Positions 60,453-64,000 of a stretch of 64,000 bases of DNA are shown in pieces. The translations under genes were made by a program, and so were the position numbers. The notes under the pieces were generated by a model, which made no database searches, had not been told where the DNA came from, and saw only the letters and a list, made by a program, of their open reading frames with translations. Positions within the stretch are counted from its first letter, which is position 1, and each line of letters opens with the position of its first letter. This DNA is from JAFMIT01 sp049421205 (lineage in GTDB: Bacteria > Actinomycetota > Actinomycetes > S36-B12 > UBA5976), in assembly GCA_049421205.1 (NCBI GenBank), contig JBMSMQ010000001.1, positions 62,001 through 126,000 on the forward strand, written 5' to 3'.

Positions 60453-60836
60453 CTACTGGGTTAAAGTTTGATACTCCGCTGCAGTCAGCAAATCGAATTG
60501 AGATAAATCGCCAGTAATTTCAACTTCGATTAACCAGCCGGCGCTGTAGCTATCTTGGTTGATTAATTCAGGTGTTGTCTCAACTTTCTCATTTACACCA
60601 ATAACAACACCAGTCACAGGTGAGTAAATTTCAGAAACACTTTTTGTACTCTCTACTTCACCACACGACTGGCCGGTTGTAAGTGAATCACCAACAGACG
60701 GAAGGGCAACAAAAACTATGTCTCCAAGTGAACCTTGAGCGTAGTCTGTGATCCCAAAACGTATTTTTTGTTCTCCAAGATCTTCTACCCACTCGTGCTC
60801 TTTGGTGTAGTACAGGTTCTCCGGTGTGTTTGACAT
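60453..60836 (-). CDS. gcvH: Glycine cleavage system H protein
   Basis: GcvH is the lipoyl carrier that shuttles the aminomethyl group between the P and T proteins. The lipoylated lysine is K65 in the motif GEVESTKSVSEIYSP, and the N-terminal KEHEWVED and C-terminal AEYQTL are typical. It is 127 residues long. Its ATG directly follows the pgsA stop, so it is translated in the pgsA operon rather than with gcvP; the riboswitch therefore does not reach it. Confidence 0.97.
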   Translation of the reverse strand: MSNTPENLYYTKEHEWVEDLGEQKIRFGITDYAQGSLGDIVFVALPSVGDSLTTGQSCGEVESTKSVSEIYSPVTGVVIGVNEKVETTPELINQDSYSAGWLIEVEITGDLSQFDLLTAAEYQTLTQ

Positions 60837-61379
60837 TTAATTTCCTTTCAACGCCTGTATGCCTTGCCTGAGGTAAAGATACCCTGCATACCAGTAGGTA
60901 ACAATGGCCCAGGCTAGGAAAGAAATTCCTATGAACTTGAAAGTTTCACTCGCTTCTAATTCGAAATCGCTGAGTATGAGAATCGGGAATGCGTACATCA
61001 ACATTAACGTGCCAGCCTTTCCAATGTAGTGGACAGGGGGAATTTCAAATCTGCGATATCGAAGCAAGAGATAAAAAAGTCCGAGCCCAACCTCCCGTAA
61101 TATCAAAGTGAAAACGACCCAGACGGGAATCAATTCGTTGTTGAGCACTATGAACAACGCAGTAACTATGTAGAGCCGGTCGGCTAAAGGATCAAGTTTG
61201 GCACCGAGGTCAGAAAACTGTTGCAGTTTTCGTGCGAGATAACCATCCAACCAATCAGAAATACCAGCGTAGGCAAAAAGAATAAGTACAACTACATAAT
61301 TGATATCTATGAATCCAAAATAGATAAGGAATAGCACGCCAACAAGTCTCGTAAACGAGATAATGTTTGGTATCGTCAT
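60837..61379 (-). CDS. pgsA: CDP-alcohol phosphatidyltransferase (PgsA type)
   Basis: This membrane enzyme transfers a phosphatidyl group from CDP-diacylglycerol to an alcohol, probably glycerol 3-phosphate (phosphatidylglycerol phosphate synthase). The CDP-alcohol motif is intact: DWLDGYLARKLQQFSDLGAKLDPLADR. Four to five helices are predicted over 180 residues. The ATG at 61379 has AAAGG upstream; longer frames would run into tRNA-Pro. It corresponds to pgsA2 next to gcvH in mycobacteria. The acceptor alcohol is not certain. Confidence 0.9.
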   Translation of the reverse strand: MTIPNIISFTRLVGVLFLIYFGFIDINYVVVLILFAYAGISDWLDGYLARKLQQFSDLGAKLDPLADRLYIVTALFIVLNNELIPVWVVFTLILREVGLGLFYLLLRYRRFEIPPVHYIGKAGTLMLMYAFPILILSDFELEASETFKFIGISFLAWAIVTYWYAGYLYLRQGIQALKGN

Positions 61380-61393
61380 ATTGCAACCTTTCG

Positions 61394-61467
<74 letters not shown>

Positions 61468-61486
61468 TGTGGAAAATGAATCAGAC

Positions 61487-62908
61487 TTATTTTCGCTTTC
61501 GCATCCTTACTCCTATTTGGATTGGAGTACCTGTGAAGCCAAACTTTTCTCTGAGACGACGCTCAATGAACCGTCTGTATCCTGCTTCTATGAACCCTGT
61601 GGCAAAGAGTATGAAACGCGGCGGACACGTGGATGCTTGAGTTGCAAACAAGATTCGTGGCTGTTTACCGCTTCTGACAGGGTGCGGATGGGCAGACTCA
61701 ATTTCCTTTATGAATTGGTTTAGTTGTCCTGTTGAAATTCGTTTATTCCACTCTTCCAAAACAGTTTCAAGAATCGGTGCGAGTTTTCCAACATTCCTTC
61801 CAGTCAGAGCCGAAAGGTTAATTCGTGGTGCCCAAGAGACATGGGCTAAGTCCAATTCAATCTCTCTTTCGAGATATGGCCTTCGTTCCTCATCAACTAA
61901 ATCCCATTTATTGATAACGAGAATGAGTGATCGACCAGATTCTTCTACAAAGGAGAGAATTCTTTGGTCTTGCTCGGAGATCGGTTCGCTACCATCGATC
62001 AGCATAAGCACAATGTCGCTACGTTCAATTGCAGCATTTGTGCGTAGCACTGCATAATATTCTTGACCTTCGGCTTGGGTGTATCGTTTTCGAATACCTG
62101 CGGTATCCACAAGCATCCAGTCACGATCACCAAGTGTTACTTTTTCATCAATTGGATCAACCGTTGTACCAGCAACGTGATGAACAACCGCTCTTTGCAT
62201 CCCAGTAAGTTGATTGAGTAATGAGGATTTACCTACATTAGGTTTCCCAACCAAACTGATTCTTGGCAAATTTGAATGTACAAGAGTTTTTGCATCAATT
62301 GTTGCAATCGAATCAACTACTTTGTCGAGAAGTTCACCACTACCTCGGCCATGTAATGCACTTACTGGGTACGGCTCACCAAGACCAAGATTCCAAAGTG
62401 TTCCGACAAGAAGTTCTTTGGTCTCATCATCTACCTTATTCGCAACCAAAATCGTAGGTTTATGTGAACGTCGGGCTAAGTCAATGAGTACTTCGTCATC
62501 TCGCTGTGATCCCACTGAGATGTCGATTACTAATACAACAATATCGGCAAGAGATATAGTAAATTCCACTTGTTCGCGAATGCTCTTCGAAAGACCTTCG
62601 GATTTTGACTCGTAACCTCCGGTGTCAATAACCAGAAATTCACAACCGTTCCATTCCGTTGGATAAAAAATCCTATCTCTCGTGACACCTGGCCTATCTT
62701 CAACGACAGCTTCCCTATGTCCAAGAATTCGATTCACTAACGTTGATTTTCCCACGTTAGGCCGTCCAATAATTGCAACGGTTGCCAATCGTTTTTCTTC
62801 AAACGGAATAACACCATCAGTCTGAGAGTTAACAAGTAATTCGTTAATCACATCTTCGTCTGACAGTGACTCGTCGACAAAATCATCAAACCGTTCGTCT
62901 ATAGTCAT
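61487..62908 (-). CDS. der: Ribosome biogenesis GTPase Der (EngA)
   Basis: Der is a two-domain GTPase needed for 50S ribosome assembly. The first G domain has GRPNVGKSTLVNRI, DTGGYES and NKVD; the second has GKPNVGKSSLLNQL, DTAGIRK and NKWDLVD; a KH-like domain ends the protein with basic residues (RMRKRK). It is 473 residues long, with an acidic N-terminal extension of about 40 residues, which is common in actinobacteria. Its ATG overlaps the cmk stop by four bases. Confidence 0.98.
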   Translation of the reverse strand: MTIDERFDDFVDESLSDEDVINELLVNSQTDGVIPFEEKRLATVAIIGRPNVGKSTLVNRILGHREAVVEDRPGVTRDRIFYPTEWNGCEFLVIDTGGYESKSEGLSKSIREQVEFTISLADIVVLVIDISVGSQRDDEVLIDLARRSHKPTILVANKVDDETKELLVGTLWNLGLGEPYPVSALHGRGSGELLDKVVDSIATIDAKTLVHSNLPRISLVGKPNVGKSSLLNQLTGMQRAVVHHVAGTTVDPIDEKVTLGDRDWMLVDTAGIRKRYTQAEGQEYYAVLRTNAAIERSDIVLMLIDGSEPISEQDQRILSFVEESGRSLILVINKWDLVDEERRPYLEREIELDLAHVSWAPRINLSALTGRNVGKLAPILETVLEEWNKRISTGQLNQFIKEIESAHPHPVRSGKQPRILFATQASTCPPRFILFATGFIEAGYRRFIERRLREKFGFTGTPIQIGVRMRKRK

Positions 62909-63576
62909 CTTTTACCAGATTCGAAGAGTGATTTAATGAGATCCACAACTTCTTCAAGCGTTTTATCAGAAGCATCAACTTCAAGAGCATCATCAGATTT
63001 CGTCAATGGAGACATTTCTCGCATTGTGTCTAGATGGTCCCTTAAATTAATACTTTCCAATGTCTCATCTATATTTAATGAAAGTTCCTGACTTCTGCGC
63101 TGTGCCCTGACTTCTGCCGACGCAGTGAGAAAAATCTTTACATCTGCATTTGGTGCAACAACAGTCGCTATATCTCTTCCTTCAATGACTACATCAAGGT
63201 CTTTCTCGACACAGGCATCTATATAGTTTTGTTGTAACGCAACTGCAAACTTCCTGATTACACTTGAAGCAGCATACGTTGAAACTTGCTTCGAAATATG
63301 TTCTGATCGAATTTCTTCACTGACATCTTCACCATTTAAAAACATAAAAGTTTTGTCATCATTAAATTCTTGTCGGATTTCATAGGACTTCAAAATTTCC
63401 TCGGTAACTTCCGCTACGGAAATATCCGCTCGCACGAGGGCGAGCGTTACGGTCCTGTAGAACGCGCCTGTATCCAAGAGACAACCATTTAGTTCTTTGG
63501 CAAGCATTTTGCTGACACTTGATTTTCCGGCTCCCGCAGGACCATCAATTGCTATTATTTTTGCTCGCACAGACAT
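62905..63576 (-). CDS. cmk: Cytidylate kinase
   Basis: Cmk phosphorylates CMP and dCMP. Walker A is in IDGPAGAGKSSVSKMLA at residues about 10-26, and the NMP-binding GAFYRTVTLA, EGRDIATVV and FLTASAEVRAQRR segments are all present. It is 223 residues long. It lies between tyrA and der, the common actinobacterial order, with 14 bases to tyrA and a four-base overlap with der. Confidence 0.97.
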   Translation of the reverse strand: MSVRAKIIAIDGPAGAGKSSVSKMLAKELNGCLLDTGAFYRTVTLALVRADISVAEVTEEILKSYEIRQEFNDDKTFMFLNGEDVSEEIRSEHISKQVSTYAASSVIRKFAVALQQNYIDACVEKDLDVVIEGRDIATVVAPNADVKIFLTASAEVRAQRRSQELSLNIDETLESINLRDHLDTMREMSPLTKSDDALEVDASDKTLEEVVDLIKSLFESGKR

Positions 63577-63590
63577 AATCGTAGCGAATG

Positions 63591-64000
63591 CTAAGTTTCA
63601 GTACTGTTTTGAATACTTCGAACTTGCCAGCCATCTTTCAGTAGCACATCCGTGAATCGAGAAACATCATTCTTCGAAATGAATACTTCAAGAATTGCAA
63701 GATTCCTGCCAAGTGCGTGATTAATCCGAAGATCTTCAATATTAATTTCTTCCACAAAAGCAGTGTGAAAAAGTTTCGCTAATTCGCCTGGTTGATCAAG
63801 AATTTGCACTTCAACTTTTGCAAAATCCTGAAATACTTCACCATGTTTGCCAGGCAGTCTTTTCTTCTGATCTTTGCCCAATACAAATTGATGGTGGATG
63901 TGTTCAATATTCTCTTCGCTCAAAGCTACTTGGAAATCTTCAATTGATTTTTTCATTTGATCCAAAATCGAGTGCAGATTTGCTGCGTTACTCGTAACAA
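63591..64000 (-). CDS. tyrA: Prephenate dehydrogenase, C-terminal part
   Basis: This is the 3' end of a gene that continues past the window; the frame is open to the edge. The visible 136 residues hold the end of the dehydrogenase helical domain and a C-terminal ACT regulatory domain (KVEVQILDQPGELAKLFHTAF...INIEDLRINHALGRNLAILEVFI), preceded by the RLPGKHG segment typical of actinobacterial TyrA. The enzyme converts prephenate to hydroxyphenylpyruvate in tyrosine synthesis, and the ACT domain probably senses tyrosine. The tyrA-cmk-der order supports the call. Confidence 0.85.
   Translation of the reverse strand, partial: VTSNAANLHSILDQMKKSIEDFQVALSEENIEHIHHQFVLGKDQKKRLPGKHGEVFQDFAKVEVQILDQPGELAKLFHTAFVEEINIEDLRINHALGRNLAILEVFISKNDVSRFTDVLLKDGWQVRSIQNSTET

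Noticed and set aside
62214..62615. 133-codon plus-strand open frame inside der
   Set aside because: Antisense to the conserved GTPase domains of Der; no independent support.

Overview
The window is a gene-dense piece of an actinobacterial chromosome of low GC (about 42% in the stretch I counted by hand). The evidence for the phylum is a set of marker genes: RbpA, WhiA, mycothiol ligase MshC, PafB/PafC, a GarA-like FHA protein, FtsR, the SufR-led suf operon, DUF3099 and DUF3090. Low GC, near-absent intergenic space and common stop/start overlaps suggest a streamlined free-living lineage such as the freshwater Nanopelagicales (acI); that placement is inference. I see no insertion sequence, prophage, CRISPR array, integron or toxin-antitoxin pair. 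Gene order is, from memory, broadly colinear with several Mycobacterium tuberculosis blocks (Rv1420-Rv1484, Rv2136-Rv2089 and Rv1832-Rv1822).

Layout. 1-6911: TerC end, uvrA, uvrC, rapZ, whiA. 6958-10553: gap-pgk-tpiA-secG-rbpA. 10550-14356: transketolase and the haem A enzymes CtaB and CtaA. 14411-20730: complete suf Fe-S assembly operon. 20736-26449: ABC-F protein, SURF1, DUF3099, fabG-fabI, SixA, SerB. 26501-31396: ABC ATPase, Nudix-like protein, Ung, a three-gene ABC exporter, a tiny zinc-ribbon gene, tRNA-Leu. 31460-37680: M20 peptidase, a degenerate aldo/keto reductase, and the uppP-PGM-DUF3090-SCO1664-mshC cassette. 37680-41214: pgi, site-2 protease, TrmI. 41224-47936: FKBP, pafBC, tatA, tatC, diacylglycerol kinase, helY. 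47919-55178: exonuclease, M24 peptidase, lnt, polyprenol-phosphate mannosyltransferase, MFS, GDPD, sugar kinase. 55158-61467: gcvP with a tandem glycine riboswitch, MerR, DUF151, FtsR, GarA-like, gcvH, pgsA, tRNA-Pro. 61487-64000: der, cmk and the C-terminus of tyrA.

The most striking signal is regulatory. At least 14 genes that begin transcription units have a TANNNT hexamer followed by exactly six bases and then ATG or GTG, which is the signature of leaderless transcripts. A second group (tkt, fabG, the 5'-3' exonuclease) has the same box placed to give a leader of only 12-13 nt. All nine convergent gene pairs overlap in coding sequence, so no free terminator space exists between them.

Other points: the arc-dop-pup-prcBA-pafA block normally found between trmI and the FKBP/pafBC genes is absent; yvcK is missing between rapZ and whiA; the aldo/keto reductase has lost three of four catalytic residues; and the GarA-like protein carries an N-terminal zinc ribbon with no ETTS phospho-site. 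No gene-free stretch exceeds about 220 bases, and the longest holds the glycine riboswitch.
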